A DNA stretch of 64,000 bases from Holophagae bacterium (GCA_030429565.1 JAUIFE010000032.1:37608-101607); one strand, 5' to 3'. Counted from the stretch's first letter, positions 1 through 11,051 are shown. Numbers and translations: made by a program. The notes: a model not told the origin generated them from the sequence alone.

Positions 1-384
1 ACCCTCGTTCAACGCTACGACCAACTGGTGAACAATTACAGCGGCGGGGTAACCATCGTGATTCGCGGTGCCGCAAACCTTCCCCGTGAAAAGTCAGGGT
101 TTAACCGTGATCCCGACGGTTTGGTTGAGCTGGTAAGTGGTGAGGCCAATTGCACCACCGATGTGGTGAATAACAACCGCAACCCGAAATGGGATTACGT
201 TTGCAATTTCACCGCCCAAAGCAGTCAAGCCATTCAATTCAATGTGTACGACCGGGATAGCCGCACCAAACGCGAACTGATTGGTACTCTCAGCCTGGAC
301 CGTTTACCGCTTACCACCAAAGGACTTGAACTGAAACACCCTGACGGCTGGTCGATCACGGTCGATATTCGCCGCGAACGCTAG
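1..384 (+). CDS. C2-domain protein, C-terminal part (5' end outside window)
   Basis: The frame is open from base 1 with no stop before the gene end at 384, so this is probably the tail of a longer protein; a GTG at 28 exists but has no convincing ribosome site. The visible 127 residues form one C2-like beta-sandwich: an opening strand (VTIVIRGAANLP), the DPDGLVEL segment, NRNPKWDYVCNF, and an FNVYDRDSR strand. C2 domains bind Ca2+ and lipid or proteins. The acidic residues (DPD, YDRD) are at places where Ca2+ ligands normally sit. Nothing else of the protein can be judged. Confidence 0.6.
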   Translation, partial: TLVQRYDQLVNNYSGGVTIVIRGAANLPREKSGFNRDPDGLVELVSGEANCTTDVVNNNRNPKWDYVCNFTAQSSQAIQFNVYDRDSRTKRELIGTLSLDRLPLTTKGLELKHPDGWSITVDIRRER

Positions 385-402
385 GGGTCTTTCTAAGCCA
401 AA

Positions 403-437
403 AAAGAGGTCGAACCGCCGTGCGATTCGACCTCTTT
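403..437. terminator. Bidirectional terminator between convergent genes
   Basis: A 12-bp perfect inverted repeat (403-414 pairs with 426-437) with an 11-nt loop is flanked by A-rich sequence on the left and T-rich on the right. It lies between the end of the C2 gene and the end of the leftward VIT/VWA gene, so it can stop transcription from both sides. Confidence 0.8.
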
Positions 438-461
438 GTTTATGCGCGCCAGGAGCACGCG

Positions 462-2651
462 TTAGCGGGTGATTTGGTAAAGCTGCTTCTCGAAGGTGAA
501 CTGGACCTCGGGGCCGAGCGACAGGATGCCCGCCAGCGACGGGTTCTTGCGCCACAGGCGCCACCAGGCGTCACTGCCGTATTGCAGCTCGACGATCTTT
601 TGTTTGGCTTTGTCGGCCTTGGGCCAGAATGCGTCTTGCCATACGGCGCCCCGCTGGTAAAAAGCACGGCCTTGGATGAAACGGACGGCTTGTTGGCTAG
701 TCGTATTCGCCGTGTCTTTGCGGTCGATCTTCGCCTCATCGTCGCCCGCCGGTTTCGGCGCCGGCATGGCAAGGTAGCCGTCGGCGACCTGATCGCTCTC
801 CTGCATTTCAGCCATGCGTTTGACCGCTTCTACGTTGCTGCGACCCTGAGTACCGCGCAGATCACGCATTGGGCTTGGTGCGTGCTCGCGACGGGTTGAC
901 GAGACGGGCCGTGACTCGCTTGCGGGCGGTGTCTCGGCGATGTCTTCTATGATGAGGTAGGCGGTGAAGGGCGTGACGATGCCATAGCGGCGCGCCAGTT
1001 TGGTGATCTCTTCTTCTACCTCACTATCGCCCTTGCGGTAGTTTTCCAACAGGAATGCGATGCGTCGTTGCGCCCACAGACGCGGCAGAAAATCGTGATG
1101 GTTGCTTTGACTAAAATCGAGCTGGTAGTTGAAGGTGTGTGTTTTGCCCGCGCTGGTGCCGTGAATTCGGAAATCGGCGCGGCCATGGCCACTGAAACGG
1201 CCCAGTAGGGTTAAAGGTTGGCCGGCAAAGAGATCGGCAATCTTTTTAGGGTGAACGGCACTCAGCGTGACACCGCGGCATTCAAAACGAACATCACTTA
1301 AAACGGGATACTGGATATGGCGGTAGAGGTCGGAGATTTTGATTTCCAGATCCTCTTCAGGCAAGACGTGGAAACTGGTGGCGGCGGATTTTTCGGCGAT
1401 CCGATCCAGCAACAGTGTGTGGGTTTTCAGGCCGATACCGAGGACGAAGATGCGTTTGCCGGCCGCCGCTTCTACTTTGGCGACGAGCGGATCGGGTTCA
1501 CGGCTACCGATAGTGGGGTGTCCGTCGGATAAGAGCATGACCATCATGGGACGGTCGGATGCCTTGGGCATGTCGTTGACACGGTCGAGCGCTTCCTCGA
1601 GGTTGGTGCCGCCGAGGGCGCGAATGTCCGCGACAAATTGTTTGGCGCGGGTTTGGTTGGCGTCGCTATTTTGAAGCCAGGTGTCGCTCAGGCGGTTGGT
1701 TTCCGTGGCAAAGGTCACGATTGCGAAGCGGTCGTCACGGCCAAGGTTGGCGAGGCAAAAGCGCAGCGCCCGTTTGGCCTGTTCCAACTTCTCGCCTGCC
1801 ATGCTTCCGGATGTATCCATCACAAACAAAAGGTCCTTGGCCGGTTGCGGGCCATCGCGGTCGAGGTTGGGTGTCAGCCGCAGCATAAAGGTGTTTTCGC
1901 CGTTTTCGGCGTGCGTCAGGAGGTCGACGCCCAGGTCGTCTTTGCGGTAGGCGAGATACAGGCGCAGGTCGTGTTGCGGACTAAAATGGGTTTCGTTTAG
2001 GGACGCCGACCAGTGGTGATCACTGTGATGGGTTTCGCTAAAAGTGAAATTGGGTGCGTACAGGGTTTGCAGCGGCTGTTTGTTTTTGATGTCGGCTTCG
2101 AACTGGAAGTGCATCGGTTGCTTGCCCTTGTTGAGCGCTAAGTGATACTCGTGGAAGGTGCCGGGTTTCGGCAGAGGATGGCGATAACTGAGTGCCACTA
2201 CCTTGGTCGAGCGGGGTTCGATAGGGAAAATACGGGCTTTAATCAAACCCGCCGCTTGGTATTCGAGCAGCGCCGGGTCGACCATACGCCGCACGATATC
2301 TTCGTAAATTTTGTTGGCTTTGCCGGCATTCAGCAACTCGGCCGGGGTGCGGCGTCCGTTGATGTCCATCTCGAAATCTTTAATGACCGCGCTTTGCGGC
2401 AGCGGCAGATAAAAAGTACCTTCAATGCGTCGGTTGTATTGGTTGTAAAACGTCCATTCGATCGTGGTTTTTGCGACGTTGTCTTCAATGGCAACCGCGA
2501 CCTTTTGTGCTTTGATTTCAAGTGGTTGGGTAAGGACGCCCGCCGTCCCGCGCGGCGCGACCGGGTCGGGCAAAAGAACTTGGGCGTTGAGCGGGGCGAG
2601 ACAACCCAAGATCGATATGAACATACAAAACAGCGTGCGGTAAAAAGACAT
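462..2651 (-). CDS. VIT + von Willebrand factor A domain protein
   Basis: 729 residues, likely exported: the N-terminus (MSFYRTLFCMFISILGC) is a hydrophobic signal segment and could carry a lipobox-like Cys. After it come a VIT domain (inter-alpha-trypsin-inhibitor type, roughly residues 35-165, with ATTIEWTFYNQYNRRIEGTFYLPLP-like strands) and a VWA domain (about 270-440) with an intact MIDAS motif, DTSGSMAG. The C-terminal third contains a low-complexity stretch. VIT-VWA proteins are usually surface or periplasmic adhesion or scaffold proteins; no enzyme activity is expected. The start at 2651 was chosen because GAGG lies 7 nt upstream; longer in-frame starts lack a ribosome site. It lies 93 nt downstream of another VWA gene on the same strand. 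Confidence 0.85.
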   Translation of the reverse strand: MSFYRTLFCMFISILGCLAPLNAQVLLPDPVAPRGTAGVLTQPLEIKAQKVAVAIEDNVAKTTIEWTFYNQYNRRIEGTFYLPLPQSAVIKDFEMDINGRRTPAELLNAGKANKIYEDIVRRMVDPALLEYQAAGLIKARIFPIEPRSTKVVALSYRHPLPKPGTFHEYHLALNKGKQPMHFQFEADIKNKQPLQTLYAPNFTFSETHHSDHHWSASLNETHFSPQHDLRLYLAYRKDDLGVDLLTHAENGENTFMLRLTPNLDRDGPQPAKDLLFVMDTSGSMAGEKLEQAKRALRFCLANLGRDDRFAIVTFATETNRLSDTWLQNSDANQTRAKQFVADIRALGGTNLEEALDRVNDMPKASDRPMMVMLLSDGHPTIGSREPDPLVAKVEAAAGKRIFVLGIGLKTHTLLLDRIAEKSAATSFHVLPEEDLEIKISDLYRHIQYPVLSDVRFECRGVTLSAVHPKKIADLFAGQPLTLLGRFSGHGRADFRIHGTSAGKTHTFNYQLDFSQSNHHDFLPRLWAQRRIAFLLENYRKGDSEVEEEITKLARRYGIVTPFTAYLIIEDIAETPPASESRPVSSTRREHAPSPMRDLRGTQGRSNVEAVKRMAEMQESDQVADGYLAMPAPKPAGDDEAKIDRKDTANTTSQQAVRFIQGRAFYQRGAVWQDAFWPKADKAKQKIVELQYGSDAWWRLWRKNPSLAGILSLGPEVQFTFEKQLYQITR

Positions 2652-2744
2652 AGTGAACCTCATTGACAGCGTCATCTTGGTAGGGCCGGCGGCGCGAGCG
2701 CTGGGCTGTTGCCGCCACCATTGGGGGTCGATTCGCAAAGCTTA

Positions 2745-3893
2745 TTAAAACTGGAAGCCGGTTTTCTTCATTTGGGTTTGGATCATGCGGCGCACCGCCT
2801 CGTCCATCGTGCCTTCTTCTTTTTTCTTCTGCTTGTCCAGGAACGCGCGCCGTTCTTTGCTCAACTTGGCGATTTCTTTTTTTATCCGTTTTCGTTCGTT
2901 CACTTGCTCGGTAACGTCCTTGCGAATTTTGGCCGCTTGTTCTTCGCGTTCGGCTTCGGGCAGTTCCTCCACTTCCTGGGCGATCGCTTCTTCCATCGGT
3001 GCGGCGTCGCCTTCGTCCAGGAGACCGACCACATCCCAGCTCGCTGCTTCGTTGGCGACGATGGTTTTGGCAATGGTGCGGTCAACTTTGGCCGTTGGGC
3101 TCATGCTGCCGGCCAATTCGTCCTGCTTTGTTTGACGGGCTTTGGCTTTTTTGGCCGGAGCACCCAGCGCTACATATGTGCGGTTGAGTTCTTGGTTTAA
3201 CTTAAGGAGTGCTGCATCTTGGGGCGCGGCGACTTGGGTGGCCGTCTTGTTTTGTTCGATCACCGAGTACTGGCCGCCGCCGGCGACCGCGCCCGCCAGC
3301 CACTTGAGGTTAATGCCGTCCTGATAGCGACCGCAATAAATGGTGTTAACCGTGATGCCGCGCTCTTTTAACCCGCCGACGACCGGTTCGTAATTAACTG
3401 AGCCTTGGGTAAATGACTCGTTACCCGCGATAAAAACGGCTTTGTAGACCCCGGCTTCAGAGGACCAGTTTAACTGGGCGGCGGTTTGCATCACCTGGCC
3501 GCAATACTCGTCACCGCCGTTGGTGCTCAATGCAAACAGCGCTTCAGAAAGACGGTCCAAATCCTGGCTAAGCGGCACGACCTGGCGGATAAACCCGCTT
3601 TCGCGACTTAAGGTGCTGTTGCCGTATTCGTAGAGGGCGACTTCAATTTGCGGCACGCGGCCGTTGCGTTTGGCCGTGGCGATGGTGTTGACAATATCCC
3701 ACAAGTGGGTGCGAGTCTGGTTGATCAGACCGTTCATGCTCGAGCTGGTATCCAGCAAAAAGGCGATTTGCACCTTGGGTTGCTTGGGTTTCGTTGGGGC
3801 GGGTGAACTGGCGACGACCGGAAAGCCGGCGAGCAATGTGAGCAGCAAAGCGAAAGAAAAGCGACGAGACTGGGGACGGGCTGATGAAAACAT
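2745..3893 (-). CDS. VWA-domain protein with signal peptide
   Basis: 382 residues. A signal peptide (about residues 1-30, ending near VVASS) is followed by a VWA domain (about 40-215) with the MIDAS start LLDTSSSMNG. The C-terminal part (about 290-382) is highly charged and likely helical (runs of K, E and R), ending KKTGFQF. The start at 3893 is supported by AAGGAG just upstream. Because it precedes the VIT/VWA gene on the same strand, the two may form one transcript and work together outside the inner membrane. The exact role cannot be read from the sequence. Confidence 0.85.
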   Translation of the reverse strand: MFSSARPQSRRFSFALLLTLLAGFPVVASSPAPTKPKQPKVQIAFLLDTSSSMNGLINQTRTHLWDIVNTIATAKRNGRVPQIEVALYEYGNSTLSRESGFIRQVVPLSQDLDRLSEALFALSTNGGDEYCGQVMQTAAQLNWSSEAGVYKAVFIAGNESFTQGSVNYEPVVGGLKERGITVNTIYCGRYQDGINLKWLAGAVAGGGQYSVIEQNKTATQVAAPQDAALLKLNQELNRTYVALGAPAKKAKARQTKQDELAGSMSPTAKVDRTIAKTIVANEAASWDVVGLLDEGDAAPMEEAIAQEVEELPEAEREEQAAKIRKDVTEQVNERKRIKKEIAKLSKERRAFLDKQKKKEEGTMDEAVRRMIQTQMKKTGFQF

Positions 3894-4258
3894 ATCGGGC
3901 TCCTTGGGGCGATGGGCGGTGGTTCCGCGAAATCTGGCACGACGCGCCGGCTGCGTCGCTTGCGGTAGGGGAAGACCGCCACAGCCGCCAAAGGTTTCAA
4001 AACCCACTTCATTTTTTTTGATATTTTTTGAAAGCTCTCCTGAAGTGCATTGAAGCCAGGTGTTTGGCTTGGTGTTTTGCGGTCCTGATGTGGGCTGCGT
4101 CGCTTGGCGCGGGGTTCGGATGATGGTTGCTCGCGCCGCGCTGCCGGCTTTGGCGCTGGGGCAAGCCCCACTTGGGCCGGCAGGGGGATCACACCCGCGC
4201 AACCTTCATCTTGGCATCGTCGGGATTTACGCTAGAATGACACCCTCGGAGGTACATC
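3894..4258. other. Divergent intergenic region
   Basis: About 365 bases between the leftward VWA pair and the rightward dehydrogenase gene. It must hold the start signals for both directions. Only the rightward promoter near 4211-4238 is convincing; no coding frame or RNA gene was recognised. Confidence 0.5.
4211..4238 (+). promoter_or_regulatory. Putative vegetative promoter for the isocitrate dehydrogenase-like gene
   Basis: TTGGCA (4211-4216), a 16-bp spacer and TAGAAT (4233-4238). A strong GGAGG ribosome site (4248-4252) follows 10 bases after the -10 box, so the untranslated leader would be very short. Confidence 0.5.
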
Positions 4259-5260
4259 ATGCAAAAAGTCGTGCTGATCCCTGGTGACGGTATTGGTCCT
4301 GAGATCTCAGCCGCCGTTCTTAAAATTCTTTCCGCCGCCGGGGCCCAGATTGATTGGGTAGAGGCGGAAGCAGGTATGGCTGCTTACGAAGGTCAAGGGA
4401 ATCCTTTACCCCAAGCGACCTTGGATTTGATTCGAGAGCACAAAGTGGTCCTGAAAGGGCCGTTGACGACCCCGGTCGGTTCCGGGTTCCGTTCCATCAA
4501 CGTCTCACTGCGTCAGGAATTCAATCTCTACAGCAACATTCGTCCCGCGCGTACCTTGCCCGGCATTGATACGCCCTTCAAAGACGTGGACCTGGTGTTG
4601 TTCCGTGAAAACACACAGGGTTTGTACAGCGGCATCGAGCGCTGGGCCGATGAAGCCCAAACGCGTGCCGAAAGTATCGCGCTGATCACTAAAGAAGCCA
4701 GTGATGCCATCATTAGTGCTGCCTTTGATTACGCCAAAAAACACAACCGTAAAAAGGTAACTCTGGTTCACAAAGCCAACATTCTCAAGTTGGGAACCGG
4801 GTTGTTCTTGAAATGCGGCGGTGAAATCGCCAAACAGTATCCCGAAATCGAATTTGAAGATTTGATTGTCGACAACATGGCGATGCAAATGGTGATGAAC
4901 CCCCAGCGTTTCGACGTCGTGGTTACGACCAACCTGTTTGGTGATATTTTGTCCGACCTCGCTTCCGGATTGGTTGGCGGGCTCGGTTTGACCGGTTCAG
5001 CCAACATCGGTCGTGGTTACGCCATGTTCGAGGCCGTCCACGGTTCGGCGCCCGATATTGCGGGTCAAGGCAAAGCCAACCCCACCGCGCTGTTGTTCTC
5101 CGCCATGATGATGATGGATTACTTGGGGCAAAACGATGTGGCGCAACGCATTAACGCCGCCGTTCTCAAGGTACTTGGTGAGAAAACCAACTGCACCGCC
5201 GATTTGGGCGGCTGCCGGTCCACCAGCGAATTCGGCGATGCGGTGATTGCGGCACTTTAG
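4259..5260 (+). CDS. NAD-dependent isocitrate dehydrogenase family protein
   Basis: 333 residues, the usual length of the short isocitrate / isopropylmalate / homoisocitrate dehydrogenase family of beta-decarboxylating dehydrogenases. Visible motifs are the N-terminal IPGDGIGPE, the substrate loop SINVSLRQEF (the S-x-N-x-x-L-R pattern of isocitrate enzymes), FRENTQGLYSGIE, the metal-binding FGDILSD region and the NAD-binding loop HGSAPDIAGQGKANP. The S-x-N pattern and RENT-GLYSGIE favour NAD-isocitrate dehydrogenase (TCA cycle, isocitrate to 2-oxoglutarate) over LeuB, but homoisocitrate dehydrogenase cannot be excluded. The start has GGAGG 6 nt upstream. It appears to be a single-gene unit. 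Confidence 0.88.
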   Translation: MQKVVLIPGDGIGPEISAAVLKILSAAGAQIDWVEAEAGMAAYEGQGNPLPQATLDLIREHKVVLKGPLTTPVGSGFRSINVSLRQEFNLYSNIRPARTLPGIDTPFKDVDLVLFRENTQGLYSGIERWADEAQTRAESIALITKEASDAIISAAFDYAKKHNRKKVTLVHKANILKLGTGLFLKCGGEIAKQYPEIEFEDLIVDNMAMQMVMNPQRFDVVVTTNLFGDILSDLASGLVGGLGLTGSANIGRGYAMFEAVHGSAPDIAGQGKANPTALLFSAMMMMDYLGQNDVAQRINAAVLKVLGEKTNCTADLGGCRSTSEFGDAVIAAL

Positions 5261-5741
5261 CCTCTATCAGGAGATGGGAGAATCCGACGTGTTTCTTCCT
5301 CGCATCCTGTTAGATAGGTTTCAACGTTCCACGGTTGTCACCGTGGACCAAGCGTCGGCGCCCACCTTCTTCTGACGTGGCTGCCGACGCGCTTTCCGCC
5401 TCCGTCGTGTCTTGTGATCTGATAAAGTGATCTTTGATGCTGATTCTGAATATCAGCCAACGCCCACCCCGTGATGCGGGTCGCCTGGACCGTGCCGATT
5501 TTTGCGGCTGTCGTGGTGCCGCGCAACCGGTGGGCTGTTTTTTTCCTGTTCTACCGATGGGAATCGGTTTCACCCGCTGGAACGGCCGCTTTTGGTTTCG
5601 CGTTTAATTGCGCCGCCAACGTCCGTTTCGCGTCTTGGTCGAAATCGCGAGGGCGCAGTGCGCCGATATTTTTTGGCCGTTTCAGACGGCCCACCGGATC
5701 GCCTGCACGGCACCGGGTTAGGCAAGGAGCAGGGGGGTTGT
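5261..5741. other. Intergenic region with one hairpin
   Basis: About 480 bases before the serine dehydratase gene. A perfect 8-bp stem with a 4-nt loop (5328-5335 with 5340-5347) lies soon after the dehydrogenase stop but has no T-run, so it is at best a weak terminator. Frames here look non-coding. No riboswitch that I know was recognised. Confidence 0.4.
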
Positions 5742-7130
5742 GTGCTTGCATCTACGATTAGCGCCTTCCAAACGTTTAAACGTTCGGTAGGGCCCAGTTC
5801 TTCTCACACCCATGGACCGATTGTGATCGGCAACTTATTTCGCCGTTATTTGGCACAACAGCCACAGCTTCATGGGTTTCAAAGGCTTCGTGTTACTTTG
5901 TTTTGGAGTTTGGCGCGCACCGGTCGCGGTCACATGACCGATAACGCCGTCTTGGCGGGTTTATCCGGGTTCGATCCGGTAAGCGCCGAGTTGGACGACA
6001 TTAACAGCACGCTGGAACGGGTGTTGGCGAGTAAAACGCTCGATCTCGGCGTCAAAAAAGTGACCTTCGATCCGGCCAAGGATATGTTGTGGTCACCATA
6101 CAAACGCTTACCCGGCCACGAAAACGCCTTAACTGTTCAGCTCTTTGACGCTCAAGGCGTTGAGCTGGTGAACAAAACTTATTACTCGATTGGCGGCGGC
6201 ATGGTCCGTGAGGCCGATCAGGGCGGGGTCGACCAAGCCGGTGCGGAACCTTACCCCTACAAAAAGGCTTCCGAATGGTTGGCGCTTGCCCTGCGTGAAG
6301 GCGTGTCGCTGTCGGAGATTGTCAAACGCAACAGCGCCGCGTTGGAGCACTTGACGCTCGAACAAACCGAGGCGCGCATGCTGGAGATTTGGCAGGTGAT
6401 GAAGCGATCGGTTGAGCGCGGTTTAGAGCCCACCGAAAAAGTGTTGCCAGGTGCGTTGCGCGTCAAACGGCGGGCGCCGCAATTGTTTGAGGCCGCCAAA
6501 CGACCCAAGCGCAAGGGTATTTTTGCCAGCAACGACATCAATCGTTACGCCACCGCCTTTGCCTACGCGGTTTCCGAGGAAAACGCCGCTTCCGGCCGCG
6601 TTGTCACCGCGCCGACCAACGGGGGGGCCGGTGTGTTGCCAGGGGTGTTGTACGCCTGTATGTTCCTCGATGATTTCAGTGACAAACAAATTGTCGAAGT
6701 ACTCTTCACCGCCGCCGGCATCGGTGGCCTCATTCAAGCAAATGCCTCGATTTCCGGTTCGGAAGTGGGTTGTCAAGGGGAGGTCGGTGCCGCTTGTTCG
6801 ATGGCCGCCGGTGCCGTATGTCAACTGTTTGAGGGCACGCCCAAGGAAGTCGAGTATGCCGCCGAGGTGGCCATGGAGCATTCGCTCGGGCTGGAGTGTA
6901 CACCCATGAAAGGTTATGTGCAGATTCCCTGCATCGAGCGCAACGGCATTTTCGCGACCAAGGCTTTGGCCGCCGCTCAGCATGCGATTACGCTCAAAGA
7001 TCACCGCATTAGCCTGGACTTAGTTATTGAGAAAATGTTCGAAAACGGCAAACGCATGCACCCGGATTTCAAAGAAACGAGCCGCGCCGGCTTCGGGACG
7101 ATTACACCGGATTTGGATTTTCCCGTCTAA
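5742..7130 (+). CDS. sdaA: L-serine dehydratase, single-chain, iron-sulfur type
   Basis: 462 residues, the normal size for the one-chain bacterial enzyme that converts L-serine to pyruvate and ammonia. The N-terminal beta domain opens with the family motif SVGPSSSHTHGP. The C-terminal alpha domain has APTNGGAGVLPG, SISGSEVGCQGEVG, GLECTPM and QIPCIERN; the three Cys-containing motifs fit the 4Fe-4S cluster ligands. The GTG start at 5742 places the motif close to the N-terminus as in relatives; AAGGAG is 12 nt upstream. The frame stays open far upstream, but that extension has no family similarity. A strong terminator follows. Confidence 0.93.
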   Translation: MLASTISAFQTFKRSVGPSSSHTHGPIVIGNLFRRYLAQQPQLHGFQRLRVTLFWSLARTGRGHMTDNAVLAGLSGFDPVSAELDDINSTLERVLASKTLDLGVKKVTFDPAKDMLWSPYKRLPGHENALTVQLFDAQGVELVNKTYYSIGGGMVREADQGGVDQAGAEPYPYKKASEWLALALREGVSLSEIVKRNSAALEHLTLEQTEARMLEIWQVMKRSVERGLEPTEKVLPGALRVKRRAPQLFEAAKRPKRKGIFASNDINRYATAFAYAVSEENAASGRVVTAPTNGGAGVLPGVLYACMFLDDFSDKQIVEVLFTAAGIGGLIQANASISGSEVGCQGEVGAACSMAAGAVCQLFEGTPKEVEYAAEVAMEHSLGLECTPMKGYVQIPCIERNGIFATKALAAAQHAITLKDHRISLDLVIEKMFENGKRMHPDFKETSRAGFGTITPDLDFPV

Positions 7131-7146
7131 GGGCGCGTGTATAACC

Positions 7147-7189
7147 AAAAAAAGGGTCCGGTTGCCGATGGCGGCCGGACCCTTTTTTT
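7147..7189. terminator. Strong bidirectional terminator
   Basis: A 15-bp inverted repeat including A7/T7 tracts (7147-7161 with 7175-7189) sits between the converging sdaA and ettA genes. The T-run follows the GC stem on both strands. Confidence 0.92.
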
Positions 7190-7227
7190 GTGGGAACCGA
7201 CCGCTTGTTGCGGCCGGTGGCAAGTGC

Positions 7228-8904
<1,677 letters not shown>

Positions 8905-9392
8905 GGTTTGTAATCCTCTTTGCTAAATCCCTAGCGGGCGACCGTCAAGCGTCGTAATCGTTTCCTCTTGGAAACGGGTGGGCGGCGGTAAAGCGGTCCT
9001 TGCCTTTCGGTTCCGCCGCGTGCGGTCATCATGAAACGGGTCGGTTCGGGGCGGCGCTGGAATTTCTGGGAAAATCGCACCCGCTCACCGTCGGCCGAAA
9101 GCCGTTTCGCAACGGTTGCGGAGGGAACAGTGCGCGAGCGTGTGGTGTGGGCTCATCCTACATCGGCGGTGCCCGTGTCGTAAAGCCTCGTCATGGCTTC
9201 GGCCCTACTCCTTGCGTGCTTTGGGCTGTTTGAGACCGCTCTGGATCGCGAGGTCGACCCTTCGTGACCGATTGACCCACACACCGTGCTTGTGTTCATC
9301 TCGCGAAACTGCTCTGATAAAGCGTCCCTTTGCCAAAGTCGCCGCGTGCGCTGTTGATCGATTGCTCTGGAACCCTGCAGCGAGGCCGTGTT
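8905..9392. other. Divergent intergenic region
   Basis: About 490 bases between ettA and the MFS gene. A 7-bp stem with 4-nt loop (8959-8976) lies in the presumed ettA leader. No gene or RNA family was recognised in the rest. Confidence 0.4.
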
Positions 9393-10580
9393 GTGAAACT
9401 TTATCGAGGTTTGCCGCCCACCGTATTTGCGCTCGGTTGGATCAGCTTTTTTACCGACCTTTCCAGCGAAATGATTTACCCGCTGTTGCCTGTTTTTCTC
9501 TCCACCGTAATTGGTGCCGGCGCCGTTGGCTTGGGTTTGATGGAAGGCCTCGCCGAAGCGACCGCGTCGCTGGTCAAACTTTTTTCCGGTTATTTCACCG
9601 ATAAAACCGGCAAACGCAAACCCTTCATCGTGGTTGGTTATGGCTTGGCGGGTTTGGTGCGACCGCTCATTGGTCTCGCTTTTCACCTGCCGATGGTGGT
9701 GGTCCTGCGTTTTCTCGATCGCTTCGGCAAAGGCATTCGCTCCGCGCCACGTGACGCCCTCATCGCCGATGTGACACCACCGGATCAATTGGGTGCCGCT
9801 TACGGATTTCACCGCGCCATGGATCATGCCGGTTCGGTCGTCGGGCCGCTGGTCGCGCTGCTCTTGTTGGGTTTCGGTTTTACCCTGCGCCAGGTTTTCC
9901 TGTTTGCTGTATTGCCCGCCATGGTGGTGATGGTGATTGCCGTGTGGCGTGTCGAGGAACGCCCGCACGCCAAACTCAAGCCGGTGCCACGTCTCAGCGG
10001 TGCTTGGCAGACCTTTAACCCGCGTTTTCGCACCTTCTTGGGCGCCATTGGTATTTTTTCACTCGGCAATGCCAGTGACGCATTTCTGCTCCTCGCCCTT
10101 GCCGACGCCAAAGTGCCGACCCACTGGTTGGTGGTTCTTTGGGCCGCTCACAACGCCTTGAAAATGGTCGTTTCGGCTTGGTCCGGCCGCCTTTCGGATC
10201 GTGTCGGTCGCTTGCGCCTCATTGTGTTGGGTTGGTTTTTATACGGCCTGATGTACCTCGGTTTTGGATGGGTGCAAACCCTGCTGCCGATGTGTGTGCT
10301 CTTCATCGCCTACGGTGTGGTGTTTGGTTTGACGGAGCCCTGTCAAAAGGCACTGACCGCGGATTTCGGCGAAGCCCATGCCCGAGGCCGGCGCTTTGGT
10401 TTCTTTAACGCCGTCATGGGTTTGGCCGCCTTGCCCGCTAGTTTGTTGTTCGGTTGGTTGTGGACCGCCTTCGGTAAACCCTACGCTTTTGCCGCCGGTG
10501 CCGGTCTGGCTTGGTCGGCCGCCGCCCTGTGCCTTTGGCGCTTGCCCTTTGACCGCTATAATGAAGCGCGCCCGAGCTGA
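9393..10580 (+). CDS. Major facilitator superfamily transporter
   Basis: 395 residues with about 12 hydrophobic segments, an inner-membrane secondary transporter. The N-terminus FTDLSSEMIYPLLPVFL is typical of a widespread bacterial MFS group annotated as drug or sugar-phosphate exporters. The loop 2-3 motif region (FTDKTGKRKP) and a second one in the C-terminal half (SDRVGRLR) are conserved. The GTG start at 9393 has GAGG 7 nt upstream; the frame is open further 5' but the extra residues are not membrane-like. The substrate cannot be predicted. Confidence 0.88.
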   Translation: MKLYRGLPPTVFALGWISFFTDLSSEMIYPLLPVFLSTVIGAGAVGLGLMEGLAEATASLVKLFSGYFTDKTGKRKPFIVVGYGLAGLVRPLIGLAFHLPMVVVLRFLDRFGKGIRSAPRDALIADVTPPDQLGAAYGFHRAMDHAGSVVGPLVALLLLGFGFTLRQVFLFAVLPAMVVMVIAVWRVEERPHAKLKPVPRLSGAWQTFNPRFRTFLGAIGIFSLGNASDAFLLLALADAKVPTHWLVVLWAAHNALKMVVSAWSGRLSDRVGRLRLIVLGWFLYGLMYLGFGWVQTLLPMCVLFIAYGVVFGLTEPCQKALTADFGEAHARGRRFGFFNAVMGLAALPASLLFGWLWTAFGKPYAFAAGAGLAWSAAALCLWRLPFDRYNEARPS

Positions 10581-10589
10581 GCGCGCCGT

Positions 10590-10605
10590 GCCGCCTTCGG
10601 GCGGC
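10590..10605 (+). other. UUCG-loop RNA hairpin between two genes
   Basis: GCCGCC-TTCG-GGCGGC is a very stable stem-loop in the 42-base gap between the MFS gene and the cytochrome gene. It is followed by an A-run, not a T-run, so it is more likely an mRNA stability or processing element than a terminator. Confidence 0.4.
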
Positions 10606-10622
10606 CAAAAAAAGGACCTGAA

Positions 10623-11051
10623 ATGAAACGATTTGAACCGGCAGGCCGGACGCCGTGGTGGCTTTTCCTGCTGCCGTTTTTGGTTGGCTGCGGCGGGACC
10701 GCCGAACAGACCGAGCAACCTGTTGATCCCCTTGTCATCGGGCGCACCATCTATATTAAACGCTGTGTTTCTTGCCACAATCACGACGGATCGGGCACCT
10801 TGCGCAAGCGGCCTTACGCCGCCGATTTCAATCGTGTTGACGGGGTCTTAAGTCAATCTGACGACCTTTTGATCGCCGCCGTCATGGACGGCAAGAAGGG
10901 GACCTACGGGTCAATGCCTGCTTTTCGCCCCATCCTTAAGGAAGACGAAGTGCGTGCCGTGTTGGCCTACATCCGGCATCGTTTCCAAAAACCGCCCGCC
11001 GCTGACGCGACACCTGCTGTCGAAACACCATCTCCTGCGAGGTCGCCATGA
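10623..11051 (+). CDS. Cytochrome c-domain lipoprotein
   Basis: 142 residues. The N-terminus has a lipoprotein signal (FLLPFLVGC, lipobox Cys near residue 22), so it should be anchored to a membrane facing the periplasm. A class I cytochrome c domain follows with one haem motif CVSCH and a likely distal Met ligand in GSMPAF. The C-terminus is Pro/Ala-rich. It would transfer electrons outside the cytoplasm; the partner oxidase or reductase is not in the window. The start has AAGGA upstream. It overlaps the next gene by 4 bases (ATGA), so the two are translationally coupled. Confidence 0.87.
   Translation: MKRFEPAGRTPWWLFLLPFLVGCGGTAEQTEQPVDPLVIGRTIYIKRCVSCHNHDGSGTLRKRPYAADFNRVDGVLSQSDDLLIAAVMDGKKGTYGSMPAFRPILKEDEVRAVLAYIRHRFQKPPAADATPAVETPSPARSP

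Noticed and set aside
5328..5347. Hairpin after the isocitrate dehydrogenase gene as a terminator
   Set aside because: Perfect 8-bp stem but no T-run on either strand; kept only as a note in the gap entry.
5961..5990. tRNA-like T-arm sequence (GGTTCGATCC)
   Set aside because: It lies within sdaA codons with no surrounding cloverleaf. No tRNA was found anywhere in the window.
9153..9968. 271-codon minus-strand frame over the MFS gene start
   Set aside because: His/Gln/Glu-rich antisense shadow of membrane helices; no family character.
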